64,000 nucleotides of DNA from Progne subis subis (GCA_022316685.1 JAKJHU010001335.1:1-64000), one strand, 5' to 3'; positions 11,284 to 22,469 are shown, counted from the first letter of the stretch. Notes: generated from the letters alone by a model not told the origin. Program-made: numbers and translations.

Positions 11284-12252
11284 TCACCGAAAAACAAGGT
11301 CCCCTTGAGGTATGCAGCGGGTCTCTCCATCCTTTTGCATCACCCACCATGTGCAGCCAGGTCCCTGAGCAAAAACAACCCCACGAGCGGGATTGTCTTT
11401 GCTGGAGGCAGAATTAATCCAGACAGTTTTTCCCAGCATTCCTCTCATGTGTACCACTGGAACCTTATCTCCATCTCTTGTTCTCAGGGGCTCAGATTGG
11501 GCAGGGCCTGCTCGGTTGGTGGAACCTCGAGTGTTCACTAACCAGGTGGCCTTTGCTAAATTAATCTCCCAGTTCTTGAAAGTCCCCCCACCCAGTGCCT
11601 TCAAAGTGGTTTTAAGCAGGCCATTGCACCGTTCAACTTTCCCGGCTGCTGGCGCATGATAAGGAATATGGTACACCCACTCAATGCCATGTTCTCTAGC
11701 CCAGGTGTTTATAAGGCTGTTCTTGAAATGAGTCCCGTTGTCAGACTCAATCCTCTCAGGGGTACCATGTCTCCACAGGATTTGCTTTTCAAGGCCCAGG
11801 ATGGTGTTCCGGGCAGTAGCGTGAGGCACAGGGTAGGTCTCCAACCATCCAGTGGTGGCTTCCACCATGGTCAGCACATAGCGCTTGCCTTGGCGGGTTT
11901 GGGGAAGGGTGATGTAGTCAATCTGCCAGGCTTCCCCGTACTTATATTTGGACCATCGCCCGCCATACCATAGGGGCTTCACCCGCTTGGCCTGTTTGAT
12001 GGTAGCACACGTCTCACAGTCATGGATAACCTGAGAAATACTGTCCATGGTTAGATCCACCCCTCGGTCTCGTGCCCACTTATAGGTGGCATCTCTGCCC
12101 TGATGGCCTGAGGCATCATGGGCCCATCGAGCTAGGAACAACTCTCCCTTGTGTTGCCAATCTAAGTCTATCTTTGACACCTCTATCTTTGCAGCTTGAT
12201 CTACCTGCTCGTTGTTTCGGTGCTCCTCATTAGCCCGACTCTTGGGGACATG
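11284..12252 (-). CDS. pol: ERV-L-like integrase region
   Basis: Integrase joins retroviral DNA to the host chromosome. An open frame of 298 codons (12,180-11,284) holds the core: WQIDYITL (first catalytic Asp), IESDNGTHF (second Asp) and the KVERCNGLLK helix with its Glu, preceded by the zinc-binding H-H...CETC segment. The C-terminal part runs to PQGDLVF. The upstream frame continues from the RNase H end at about 12,252. This is the best-preserved gene of the provirus, but it lies downstream of several frameshifts and cannot be made as part of a full Pol. Confidence 0.85.
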   Translation of the reverse strand, partial: HVPKSRANEEHRNNEQVDQAAKIEVSKIDLDWQHKGELFLARWAHDASGHQGRDATYKWARDRGVDLTMDSISQVIHDCETCATIKQAKRVKPLWYGGRWSKYKYGEAWQIDYITLPQTRQGKRYVLTMVEATTGWLETYPVPHATARNTILGLEKQILWRHGTPERIESDNGTHFKNSLINTWAREHGIEWVYHIPYHAPAAGKVERCNGLLKTTLKALGGGTFKNWEINLAKATWLVNTRGSTNRAGPAQSEPLRTRDGDKVPVVHMRGMLGKTVWINSASSKDNPARGVVFAQGPGCTWWVMQKDGETRCIPQGDLVFR

Positions 12253-12287
12253 GGCATCTACATGACGGACTTTGACAGGTAGCTTCT

Positions 12288-13100
12288 CTACCCGAGTGGC
12301 AATGTCCTTCCACTCATCTGCAGCCCAGATTGGCTTTCCCTACGCTGCCAATTGGCCTTTTTCCACCTGTCCAGCCAACCCCACAGAGCATTGGCCACCA
12401 TCCACGAATCAGTGTAGAGGTAGAGCTTTGGCCACTTCTCTCTTTCAGCAATGTCCAGGGCCAGTTGAACAGCTTTGAGTTCAGCAAGTTGGCTTGACCC
12501 ACCTTCTCCTTCAGTGGCTTCTGCAACCTGTCGTGTGGGGCTCCATACAGCTGCTTTCCACTTCCGGTTCATCCCTACGATGCGGCAGGAACCATCAGTG
12601 AAAAGAGCATAGCGTGTTTCTTCTGCTGGTAGTTGGTTGTATGGTGGACCCTCTTCTGCACGTGTCACTTGTTCCTGCTCCTCTTCATCTGTGAGACCAA
12701 AGTTCTCACCTTCCGGCCAGTTTGTAATTATCTCCAAAATCCCAGGGCGATTTGGGTTTCCAATGCGGGCACGCTGAGTGATGAGGGCAATCCATTTGCT
12801 CCACGTGGCGTCGGTGGCATGATGGGTGGAGGGAACCTTTCCTTTAAACATCCACCCCAGCACCGGTAGTCGAGGTGCCAGCAGGAGTTGTGCTTCTGTG
12901 CCAATCACCTCTGAGGCAGCTTGAACTCCTTCATAGGCGGCCAAGATTTCCTTCTCTGTTGGAGTGTAGTTGGCTTCGGACCCTCTGTAGCTTCGGCTCC
13001 AGAATCCCAGTGGTCGGCCCCGAGTCTCCCCAGGCACCTTCTGCCAAAGGCTCCAGGACAGGCCATTGTTCCCGGCTGCTGAGTAGAGCACGTTCTTCAC
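12288..13100 (-). pseudogene. pol: ERV-L-like RNase H region, frameshifted
   Basis: RNase H removes the RNA strand after reverse transcription. The motifs FTDGS, AELKAVQLAL and YTDSWMVANALWGW are visible in one frame (270 codons). A shift near 12,340 moves the final HVDAH motif and the link to integrase into another frame, and a second shift near 13,150 separates it from the reverse transcriptase. Confidence 0.8.
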
Positions 13101-13129
13101 ATCTGGTCCCGTCCTGACTGGGCCAAGGG

Positions 13130-14450
13130 CTACTGCATGAGCGATCTCCTGTTGATCTGGGCAAAGGCTTGTTGCTGTTCAGGGCCCCAGTGGAAATCGT
13201 TCTTCTTGCGGGTGACCAGGTAGAGAGGGCTCACAATCTGGCTGTACTCAGGAATGTGCATCCTCCAGAAACCTATGGCGCCTAGGAAAGCTTGTGTTTC
13301 CTTCTTGCTGGTCGGTGGAGACATTGCGGTGATCTTATTGATGACCTCAGTGGGAATCTGCCGCCGTCCATCTTGCCACTTTACTCCCAGGAACTGGATC
13401 TCTCGGGCAGGTCCCTTGACCTTGCTCTGCTTGATGGCAAAACCAGCTTTCAGGAGAATTTGGATGATCTTCTCTCCTTTCTCAAACACTTCCATTGCCG
13501 TGTTCCCCCACACAATGATGTCATCGATATACTGTAGGTGCTCCGGAGCCTCACCCTTTTCCAGTGCAGCCTGGATCAGTCCATGGCAGATGGTGGGGCT
13601 GTGTTTCCACCCCTGGGGCAGTCGGTTCCAGGTGTACTGCACGCCCCTCCAGGTGAAAGCAAACTGAGGCCTGCATTCTGCAGCCAGAGGAATGGAGAAA
13701 AATGCGTTAGCAATGTCAATGGTGGCGTACCATTTTGCTGCCTTGGACTCCAGCTCGTACTGGAGTTCCAGCATGTCCGGCACAGCAGCACTCAATGGTG
13801 GAGTCACTTCGTTCAAGGCACGGTAGTCCACAGTCAATCTCCATTCTCCGTCAGACTTGCGCACAGGCCAGATGGGGCTGTTGAAGGGTGAGTGGGTTTT
13901 GCTGACCACCCCTTGGCTCTCCAGCTCACGGATCATCTTGTGGATGGGGATCACGGCATCTCGATTTGTCCGGTACTGTCGGCGGTGCACCGTCGAGGTG
14001 GCAACTGGAACTCGTTGCTCTTCTACCTTTAGGAGTCCTACTGCAGATGGGTTCTCCGACAGTCCAGGCAAGCTATTCAATTTCTTAATGCCCTCTGCCT
14101 CCACAGCTGCTATTCCAAAAGCCCACCTGAGTCCTTTAGAGTCTTTGTAATAACCATTCCGGAGGAAGTCTATGCCCAAAATACACGGGGCCCCTGAGCC
14201 AGTCACAATTGGATGTTTCTGCCACTCCTTCCCGGTCAGGCTCACCTCGCTTCCAGAGTCAATTCCTGTGATCCCCCCGTCACCCCGGCAATGGAAATAG
14301 GTTCTGTCCCCACATATTCCGATGGTATCAGTGTACACTGCGAACCAGTATCAACTAAAGCTTCATATTTCTGTGGCTCTGATGTGCCAGGCCATCGAAT
14401 CCACACCGTCCAATAGATCCGGTTTTCCCGTGCCTCTCCCTGGCTAGAGG
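13130..14450 (-). pseudogene. pol: ERV-L-like protease and reverse transcriptase, frameshifted
   Basis: The protease active-site triplet DTG is at 14,352-14,344 (ALVDTGSQ). A frame change near 14,245 separates this from the rest of protease (ILGIDFLRNGY) and reverse transcriptase, which is otherwise open from 14,338 to 13,130. Reverse transcriptase shows LTVDYRALN, LPQGWKHSP and the catalytic YIDD (13,531-13,520), followed by FLGVKW and the FLGAIGFWR connection. YIDD, LPQGW and the sequence style point to the ERV-L/class III group. Confidence 0.85.
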
Positions 14451-14460
14451 CAGGGCCCCT

Positions 14461-15636
14461 CTAGCACTGGTCATTATTCCCTTCCTGGGCATACATGGTA
14501 GAGGTTCCTTCACAGGGATCTGACATATCCTCACTTCTATAATACCTGGCAGCTTGGTCATGTGAGGTTGAGGCTACCTTCATCTTAGTGGAACCCCCTC
14601 GGTTAGTGTTTCTCTCCTTGAGCTCACGCACCCGTGCTGCCAGGGCAGAAGTGGGTTTCCCATGCCACCTTCCCATGTCTTCCCCATGGTCACTCAGAAA
14701 GAACCACAGGTCAGCTCGTGGGGTGTACCCTCTCTCTCTAGCTGGGGGCCGTTGAGCTCTGACTCTGGGGCCTGTAACTCGCACCGGTGCCACACAGGAA
14801 CTGTTCCTCCTCATCTCCTCCCTCACCTCCCTTATCTCCTCTGTCACCTCCTCCATCTTCTCCCTGAGTTCCTTAGCCACGGCAGAGACCTGAGCCTGCA
14901 TTGGGCCACTGATCATACTCTCATAATTTCTAAGCTTGTTGGCTACAGAACCCACTGTCTCTCGGTTGTTATCGGCATTAATTGTTGCAATGAAGGTGGC
15001 GTATTGAGATGGTCCTAGAGTTGCCAGATTCCACAGCATTTGCCCTGTGCACCTGACTTTGTCGGGGTCATTATCATGCTGTCCACCCCTCCCAAAGAGT
15101 ACCTCCAATACTGCCACTTCTCTCAGCTGTTGGATCCCTTCCTCAAGGGTCTTCCAGCGCATTCTATGATGGTGCTCCTGCATTCTGTCTCTGTGGACAA
15201 ACCTCTCCCTTACACTCATTAAAAGCCGCTCCCAAAGGGAAAGGGGCCCTGGCTCCCTTACGAATACCTGATTCACACCTGAGTCCTGGGTCAAGGGTCC
15301 CAAATTCCTTGCCTCACTACTATCTAGCTGCACGCCTGTTCCTATAAGGTCCCAGACCCGAACTAACCAGGCTGTATAAGCCTCACGTCCCCGTCGTGCA
15401 AGATCTTTTTGCAGATTACGGAGACTTTCATATGTCAGGGACTCGGTGATGATCTCAACCTCTGAGTCCCCCGCGGGTTGTGAGGGCCCTCCTTTCTTAT
15501 CCTTGTTGCCTGGGTGCTCTGATTTCACCTTACTTCTTTGTTTCCACAGGGGCCACTGCTGCTGGCTGTGGCTGCCCCTGTGGTTCAGCTGGAACCTGGA
15601 CGGTTGTAACGTCTGTGGGTTCCGCTGCTGCACCAT
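14461..15636 (-). CDS. gag: ERV-L-like Gag, open 391 codons
   Basis: The frame starts at an ATG (15,636) and is unbroken to a stop at 14,461. A capsid-like stretch with WERLLMSVRERF and a heptad-rich helix (AVAKELREKMEEVTEEIREV) are visible; no CCHC zinc knuckle is seen, which is common in ERV-L Gag. The protease frame follows within about 100 bases. Gag assembles the particle core in exogenous relatives. Assignment rests on position between leader and protease, plus general composition. Confidence 0.7.
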   Translation of the reverse strand: MVQQRNPQTLQPSRFQLNHRGSHSQQQWPLWKQRSKVKSEHPGNKDKKGGPSQPAGDSEVEIITESLTYESLRNLQKDLARRGREAYTAWLVRVWDLIGTGVQLDSSEARNLGPLTQDSGVNQVFVREPGPLSLWERLLMSVRERFVHRDRMQEHHHRMRWKTLEEGIQQLREVAVLEVLFGRGGQHDNDPDKVRCTGQMLWNLATLGPSQYATFIATINADNNRETVGSVANKLRNYESMISGPMQAQVSAVAKELREKMEEVTEEIREVREEMRRNSSCVAPVRVTGPRVRAQRPPARERGYTPRADLWFFLSDHGEDMGRWHGKPTSALAARVRELKERNTNRGGSTKMKVASTSHDQAARYYRSEDMSDPCEGTSTMYAQEGNNDQC

Positions 15637-15696
15637 CAGACTCTCCTTTGTCGGGGCAGGGGGAGGGTTTCCCAGCAGCTGGGGCTAATGAGGCTA

Positions 15697-16059
15697 CTAC
15701 AGGGGAAGGTACTCCCTCAGCATCTCACCTATCTCCTTCACCCAATCTGGGTGGTTTATTCCTGAGGCAGGCTGTGGGGCAGGCTCAGGCTGTGGGGCAG
15801 GCTCAGGCTGTGGGGCAGTATCCTTATTCTCTAGGGGAGGTATCAGGGTGGTTACCCAGTCCAGTCTCCCCTTATCTCTAAATGCTACACAGAACAGGCA
15901 TACCAGCAACACCAGCCACTGTATGATGTCATTAACATTCAGAGATTTGAACCCTTCAAAGACTGGTGGGGTAGGCCCAAAGAGCTGGGTGAAGGGTTGG
16001 GAAAAGGTTTCCCCTGGTGTCATTTCCTCACAGTATGTACCGTTGTTAAAGTAACCCAA
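15697..16059 (-). CDS. leader ORF 2 with a membrane segment and PQPEPA repeats
   Basis: A 120-codon frame between primer site and gag, starting at a non-ATG codon after an upstream stop. It has one strong hydrophobic segment (IIQWLVLLVCLFCVAF) and then a three-fold APQPEP repeat from an 18-base tandem unit at 15,770-15,820. It overlaps leader ORF 1 by 14 bases in another frame, so the two may be halves of one frameshifted protein. No known family is recognised. Confidence 0.4.
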   Translation of the reverse strand: MGYFNNGTYCEEMTPGETFSQPFTQLFGPTPPVFEGFKSLNVNDIIQWLVLLVCLFCVAFRDKGRLDWVTTLIPPLENKDTAPQPEPAPQPEPAPQPASGINHPDWVKEIGEMLREYLPL

Positions 16060-16303
16060 AACACACAGTCAGTGTATGATAGCCCTGAATCCATGTGCCT
16101 GCCTTCCAGAGAAAATTAAAAATCCACGATTTCCTCACTTCGTTAACCCATATAGCAAACTGGATGACAGCCACAGCAACCTTAGTTACAGGGCCCATGT
16201 TTAGAAAAGGCCCTGCAAATGGGAGGAATACGGCCACACCCACATGCCACCCGAACCAGACAAAGGCAGACCACATGATGCCAGTACACAACAATGTAGG
16301 CAC
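16046..16303 (-). CDS. leader ORF 1, small hydrophobic protein
   Basis: An 85-codon ATG frame starting 30 bases after the primer site. The N-terminal half is very hydrophobic (CTGIMWSAFVWFGWHVGVAV and FLPFAGPFL) with a second helix (VAVAVIQFAIWV), suggesting two or three membrane spans. It sits upstream of gag, an unusual place for a membrane protein in a retroelement. Function unknown; it could also be a degraded Gag N-terminus. Confidence 0.4.
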   Translation of the reverse strand: MPTLLCTGIMWSAFVWFGWHVGVAVFLPFAGPFLNMGPVTKVAVAVIQFAIWVNEVRKSWIFNFLWKAGTWIQGYHTLTVCFGLL

Positions 16304-16332
16304 TTAAGAACTGTTATTCCTTTTCTCTCAAT

Positions 16333-16350
16333 GCCCCACGTTGGGCGCCA
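16333..16350 (-). other. retroviral primer binding site, tRNA-Lys type
   Basis: On the minus strand it reads TGGCGCCCAACGTGGGGC, an exact match to the primer site known for tRNA-Lys1,2 users. It lies 5 bases inside the 5' LTR. Confidence 0.85.
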
Positions 16351-16355
16351 AATTC

Positions 16356-17013
16356 TGTCTCGGTTTGAAAAAGACAGGTGTCTGCTAAGGAGAGGCAGGC
16401 CTCTCTAGGAAATGAGGAATTCAAATCCTTCCCTCCGTGTTATTATAATTTGGAAGATTAAAAAAAAACTTTTCGGTCAGAGCTATGGGGAAAAGGAATA
16501 ACAGTCCTTTACTAGTAAATATAACAGGACAGACAAACAACAACAGCAATTATAATAACAGTAAAACAGAACCAAGAACCCCGAGGGCAAACGGTGGAAA
16601 GCTCCGTCTGATGGCTGGAAGCGGTGGATTGTCCTCAGCAGGCAGGGGGGTGCCCTGGCAGATGAAGTGGGCAGTGCCGGAGAACCCGCAGCGGCTGGAC
16701 CCCGGGCTGACCCAAAATCCAGCAGGACAGCGAAGAAACTCCGAATTCCTGGGCACTCCAACAGATGGTAGAATTCCCAGGACCAAACTCCTCCGTTAGC
16801 CGTGGACTCCAGGCAGCCAGCAGTCCCCGACCGTGCTCCCCGGAAGACTGAGAGCAGTGAGCCACACCTCAGCTCTCCCGGGAGCCTCCTCCCTCCCCCA
16901 AAACCAAGTGATCAACTTCTTTTGTCAGGTTAAGCACCCTTAACTATCCTACTTAAGTCTCCTAGCAACTCATGGGGGGGGAAAAATTCTACAGGAAAAC
17001 TTAACCCTTAACA
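16356..17013 (-). repeat. 5' LTR of the ERV-L-like provirus
   Basis: 658 bases with the same TG...CA ends as the 3' LTR. Small indels distinguish the two in the middle third. Confidence 0.8.
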
Positions 17014-17778
17014 CAGATCCACACACCCACCCAGCTGGTGTCATCTCCATCTGCTGCCCAGAAGAAGCAATGAAGTGAGTGAGAAGTTCTGGCTTTTCTT
17101 TCTCCTGGTGCATTTTGGGAGTTTTTGACACTCCAATTCCTGTGATGGCCTCTGTAAACTGATTCTATTTCAACATATGAAAAATGAGGTTCACTTTCCT
17201 GGTAAATTTGAAGAAATAGGTTTAATAAAATAAGACAATTTGGAACAGATTAAGCAAAATTATGGCAGGCCAGGTGACTTGGCAGTCAGCCAAATCTACA
17301 ACCTGCTGTTTCAGAGATATTCTTTAAATACCCTTTCTATTGCATCAGTCTGTTGCACATTCCTATTTTTCCATAAACTAGTTTCCATATTCCAGGAACT
17401 TTTTTGCATGGTCCCTCCTTGGGTCCACCTTTTTAGAGCATATTCATGTTTCTTGGCTGTGTCTTCATTGTGACCTCCAGGCTGGGCCTTGGTCCATACT
17501 TGCTTCAGATGGTAGATGCTGATATTGGAATATCAATGGCAGGATCTTCTTTACATGTTCACTGGATGTTATCCCGACCAAACAGACAGTTTAAGCATAC
17601 TAGATCAACTACTACCACTATGCCTAATTTTTTACTAATAGCAGAAATAAAAACTTATATCTTTACAAAGTTATTAATCATATAGCACACATCTTGTGAA
17701 AAGCCAAATTTATAATATACACTTGTAACAAACAGCATCAGCAACAGGGCTGTGAATGTGTGGAGAGGCTTTTTTCCT

Positions 17779-17811
<33 letters not shown>

Positions 17812-18230
17812 CTTTACTTGTTACTGGTGGAACAGTAACAAGTTGTGTTTTCCCCTTGTGTTGCTAAGAAGCACTAATGGCTGGGTGCTTGAGGCTGGCA
17901 GGGAAAGGAAACTCTCGCTCACTGGATCTGAGCCTTCAGAGGAGAGCGGTGTAGCTTCTTGCTTGGGGAAAAGAACTCACTCCTGCTACAGAAGTGCAGC
18001 TCGGTCCTGTTTCTTCTGGGGTGGGGTGTGCCCCTGCTCCTGGGAGCAGCCACTGAACTGAGGCCTGGTTATCTCCTGCCTCGCTGGAGGGGGGTGTTGC
18101 TCTCTGTTGTCCTGCCTCTGCTGCTTCTTCAGCACTGCTCTGAGTCTTTTCGCCCCTCTGTACTCCACACCCCTTACCTGCTGAGACCTCCCGCGTCTTC
18201 ACCCTCAGCTCCGGAGTTTCTGATCCATCC
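17014..18230. other. intergenic sequence with a T-tract
   Basis: No gene is seen. A run of 31 T (17,781-17,811) lies in the middle. Short scattered ORFs lack family features. The part after 17,900 is GC-richer and leads into the minisatellite. Confidence 0.4.
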
Positions 18231-19740
18231 CTTCAATCCATTTCCATCTTCAGCCACAGCTCTGGAGTCCCTGATCCATCCCTTCCATCCCTTCAGCCAC
18301 AGCTCCAGAGTTTCTGATCCATCCCTTCCATCCCTTCAGCCCCAGCTCTGGAGTTTCTGATCCATCCCTTCCATCCCTTCAGCACAGCTCCAGAGTTTCT
18401 GATCCATCCCTTCCATCCCTTCAGCCACAGCTCCAGAGTTTCTGATCCATCCCTTCCATCCCTTCAGCCACAGCTCTGGAGTTTCTGATCCATCCCTTCC
18501 ATCCCTTCAGCCACAGCTCCAGAGTTTCTGATCCATCCCTTCCATCCCTTCAGCCACAGCTCCAGAGTTTCTGATCCATCCCTTCCATCCCTTCAGCCAC
18601 AGCTCCAGAGTTTCTGATCCATCCCCCATCCCTTCAGCCACAGCTCCAGAGTTTCTGATCCATCCCTTCCATCCCTTCAGCCACAGCTCCAGAGTTTCTG
18701 ATCCATCCTTCCATGTTCTGCCATAGCTCCAGAGTTCTGATCCATCCCTTCCATCCCTTCAGCCACAGCTCCAGGAGTTTCTGATCCATCCCTTCCATCC
18801 CTTCAGCCCAGCTCCAGAGTTTCTGATCCATCCCTTCCATCCCTTCAGCCACAGCTCCAGAGTTTCTGATCCATCCCTTCCATCCCTTCAGCCCAGCTCC
18901 AGAGTTTCTGATCCATCCCTTCCATCCCTTCAGCCACAGCTCCAGAGTTTCTGATCCATCCCTTCCATCCCTTCAGCCACAGCTCCGGTTCTGATCCATC
19001 CCTTCCATCCCTTCAGCCACAGCTCCGGAGTTCTGATCCATCCCTTCCATCCCTTCAGCCACAGCTCCGGAGTTTCTGATCCATCCCTTCCATCCCTTCA
19101 GCCACAGCTCCGGAGTTTCTGATCCATCCCTTCCATCCCTTCAGCCACAGCTCCGAGTTCCTGATCCATCCCTTCCATCCCTTCAGCCACAGCTCTGGAG
19201 TTCCTGATCCATCCCTTCCATCCCTTCAGCCACAGCTCCGGAGTTCCTGATCCATCCCTTCCATCCCTTCACCCACAGCTCTGGAGTTCTGATCCATCCC
19301 TTCCATCCCTTCAGCCACAGCTCCAGAGTTTCTGATCCATCCCTTCCATCCCTTCAGCCACAGCTCTGGAGTTCCTGATCCATCCCTTCCATCCCTTCAG
19401 CCACAGCTCTGGAGTTCCTGATCCATCCCTTCCTGTCTTCAGCCACAGCTCTGGAGTTCCTGATCCATCCCTTCCATCCCTTCAGCCACAGCTCTGGAGT
19501 TTCTGATCCATCCCTTCCATCCCTTCAGCCACAGCTCCGGAGTTTCTGATCCATCCCTTCCATCCCTTCAGCCACAGCTCCGGAGTTTCTGATCCATCCC
19601 TTCCATCCCTTCAGCCACAGCTCCAGAGTTCCTGATCCATCCCTTCCATCCCTTCAGCCACAGCTCCAGAGTTTCTGATCCATCCCTTCCATCCCTTCAG
19701 CCACAGCTCCAGAGTTTCTGATCCATCCCTTCCATCCCTT
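18230..19740. repeat. 43-bp minisatellite, about 35 copies
   Basis: The unit is CCACAGCTCCAGAGTTTCTG + ATCCATCCCTTCCATCCCTT + CAG, repeated head to tail with point variants (CCAGAG/CCGGAG/CTGGAG) and a few 1-5 base deletions. Because 43 is not a multiple of 3, each strand cycles through all frames, producing spurious repetitive ORFs. It ends against an LTR-linked GC-rich segment. Confidence 0.95.
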
Positions 19741-19894
19741 CCCATCTCGGACAAAGCCGCCATCACCACGTGCTCCCCGAGCCCGCCCCACAGCGCCCCC
19801 TGCAGCCGCGGGGGGATCATCGCACCTGCCCCGCCCACGGGGGCCACCAGCGCCCCTGCCGGCTGTGCCAGGAACTGCACCAAAGGGGAAAGTG

Positions 19895-20135
19895 CCGTGC
19901 TCAGGGAAGCTGTTCCTGGGTTCCTGGTTCTGTTTATTATTATGCTGTGGCTGTTGTTCTTTGTTTGTCTTATTATACATACCAGTAAGGAACTGTTATT
20001 CCTATCCCCAAATCTCTGCCTGAGAGACACTTAATTTTCAAAATTATAATAATTCGGAGGGAAGGGGTTTGAATTCTCCATTCCAAGGGAGGCCCTGCCC
20101 TCCCTAGCAGACACCTGTCTTTCTAAGCCAAGACA
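19895..20135 (+). mobile_element. ERV-L-like LTR fragment, plus orientation
   Basis: The last roughly 240 bases of the same LTR family as at 10,525 and 16,356, ending GACACCTGTCTTTCTAAGCC + AAGACA. It lies opposite in direction to the complete provirus. Confidence 0.7.
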
Positions 20136-21550
20136 ACGGACTCTCAAAACACGAGTTAGCAAAAGTTGTCAGAAAAATCCATGACATGGATTCAAGCCTT
20201 GCCCATGGCTTTGCTGCAAATCCACACGCAGCCAGGGCGGAGGGATAACATCAGTCCCTATGAAATACTGAATGGCAGCCATAGCAGATCCCCGATGTTC
20301 CCAGGGAAATTCACATGAAAGCGTGTGGGAAAACAGCTAAGAAGCAGGACCCAAAGTTCTGCTGAACTCATTACAGATGTAGATGTGCTAGGGGACCACA
20401 GGCTCTGGCAAGTTGAGGCAGGACTCTGAAGGAGCAAGAGAGAAGGGTGTGCTTGGTATGCAAGAATGTAGAGGCCTGTGCAAGTCTCTGCTCGGCCACA
20501 GTTAAGCAATGTTATTAAGAAACATAGATATGGTTGTGATGGTTGTTATTGCTCAAGCAACTAGTTACTTTTAGCTCGTGCTTGAAAGAGATATAAACCA
20601 GCAGTGTGTTCAGTAAAATGGGCATCATGATGCAAACCATGGAGACCCCATCTCTTCAATCACCTGACAAAGATTGCAGGCATATCTGATGGCTTTGGGT
20701 TCCACCTTGCAGAAGCTCCAGAATTACATCGTGCTATCCAGGCCCATACGACTAGACCCTCTGCACTGATGCAGATGAAAACACGCATGGAATGACTCCT
20801 CTTCCATGCCTAAGGAACTGCTCATGATAATCAATATTCTTCTTTCCATGATAGCTGACTGTGCAAAACATTACCACTGCTAGATGTTTATTATTGTTTA
20901 TTATTATTAACCTTAAATAACAATATTTGTTTGCTATTGTTACATATCTACCTTTTATTAGATATTTTGTGTTATTTACTGTAATTAGATATTTATTAGA
21001 TATTTATCTATTGTTGGATATTTATTATTGTTAGTTGTTTACTATCATTATTTACTCTTGTTAGATATTTGCCTATTATTAAATAGCTATTTTTAGTTAC
21101 TTATCTCTTATTAAATACCTAACATTGGTTACTTATCTATTATTAAACACTTATTATTAGTAGATATTCATAGAGACTTGACAAGGTAAAGGCCTTGTCA
21201 AGCCTCTAAAGGAGGGAAATGCCTTAAATTTTAGCTTTTATATTTTCCACATTCTGCACAGCATTGGTGTGTGACTCTGAATTTCATACAAAGTGTGAGC
21301 AAGTTCTCCACACAGCTCAGTCAGACAAAACAATTCCTTCTCCAGCCCCAGAACCAAGGGCACTGCTGCAGCTCCGGGCCCAGAAGTGCAAACAGCAGAG
21401 AATTGAGGAGAGTGATTTGGGAGGGTGGGACTTCTTCACCTGAAGTGTATTGGGGCAATTAACCCAAATATGGAAAGGGACCAAAACTTGTAAAAAGGTG
21501 AAACTTGTGACTGGGATCCATCTTGGGTCCATCCTGGGTCCATTTGGCAG
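20136..21550. other. AT-rich intergenic DNA with a TTATTAGATATT tract
   Basis: From 20,880 to 21,180 imperfect TTATTATTAGATATTTA units repeat. No open frame with family features is present; the remainder is unassigned. Confidence 0.5.
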
Positions 21551-21554
21551 GTTT

Positions 21555-22320
21555 TGATGTCCCCAGGTGTCCCCAACTCTGTCCTGGTGTCCCTAATCCT
21601 GTCCCCAGCGACCCTCAGTGTCCCCAAATCCTATCCAGGTGTCCCCAGTCCTGGTCCTGATGTCCCCAAACCTTTCCCTGATGTCCCCAGGTATCCCCAG
21701 CTGGGTCTCCAACATCCCCAGATGTCCCTGAACCTGGTCCTGGTGTCTCCAACCTTGTGCTTGATGTCCCCAGGTGTCCCCAACCCTGTCCCTGATGTCC
21801 CAAATGTCCCAGAGCTGGTTTCGATGTCCCCAGGTGTTCCCAGTCCTGGTCTTGGTGTCTCTTGGTGTCCCTAGCTCCTGTCCCAAATGTCCCAGGTGTC
21901 CCCAGGGCAAATTGGGATAAAAACCTGATTTTCCAGCCCTGATGAATTCCTAGATTTGAATGCCTTGAGCTGGGATAAAAAGCTGGTTTTCCAGGAAATT
22001 CCCATTTTTCAATGCCTCTAATTGGGATTTAAAAATTGATTTTTCTAGGAAATTCATGGGTTTTGTGCTGTAAAACTTTGAATTGGCTGGACATCCTACT
22101 TTTATCCCAATTTAAAACAATAAAGTTCAGGAGTTTGCTGGGAAATCAACTTTTTTTCCCAACCTGAGGCATTAACATCCTGGAATTTGCTGGAAAATCA
22201 AATTTTTATCTGAATTTGAGGCATTAAAAAGTGGGAATTCCCTGGAAAATCAACTTTTTATCCTGATTTGAAGCTTTAAAATCCAGGAATTTCCTGGAAA
22301 ATCAATTTTTATCCCAATTT
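21555..22320. repeat. two adjoining degenerate minisatellites
   Basis: 21,555-21,905 is built on GATGTCCCCAGGTGTCCCCA units. 21,905-22,320 is built on roughly 55-base units containing GGAAAATCAACTTTTTATCC. Copies are diverged. Confidence 0.7.
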
Positions 22321-22469
22321 CAGGGGTTTGGGAGGGTCCCAGGTCCCATTTTTGGGGGTTTCCCATGGAATTCCAGAATTTGGGGGGATTTCCCATAGAA
22401 ATACGAGGATGAGGGGGGTCCCTACCCCTCCACTCCCCACTCCACTTCGGGTTTCTAATCTCAGACACC

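Larger units (their letters stand above)
10525..17013 (-). mobile_element. ERV-L-like provirus with both LTRs
   Basis: A two-LTR element on the minus strand: 5' LTR 17,013-16,356, primer site 16,350-16,333, two small leader ORFs, gag 15,636-14,461, protease-RT, RNase H, integrase ending at 11,284, and 3' LTR 11,175-10,525. No env is visible between integrase and the 3' LTR. Reverse transcriptase and integrase have the ERV-L (class III) style. The LTRs start TGTT(A/G)AGGGTTAAG and end AAACCGAGACA, and differ by only a few bases over the first 200 bases read from 10,525 and 16,356, so the insertion is fairly recent. Frameshifts in protease, before RNase H and at the end of RNase H show it is dead. 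Flanking 5-6 base target duplications are not visible. Confidence 0.85.

Noticed and set aside
10525..17016. 5-6 base target duplication of the ERV-L-like provirus
   Set aside because: Flanks ACGCC and CAGAT do not match.
18230..19740. Regularly spaced repeats resembling a CRISPR array
   Set aside because: Units are contiguous without unique spacers, and the genome is a vertebrate's.
18230..20030. GWKGWIRNSGAVAEGMEGMD-type repeat protein on the minus strand
   Set aside because: It is a by-product of a 43-base minisatellite read through all three frames.
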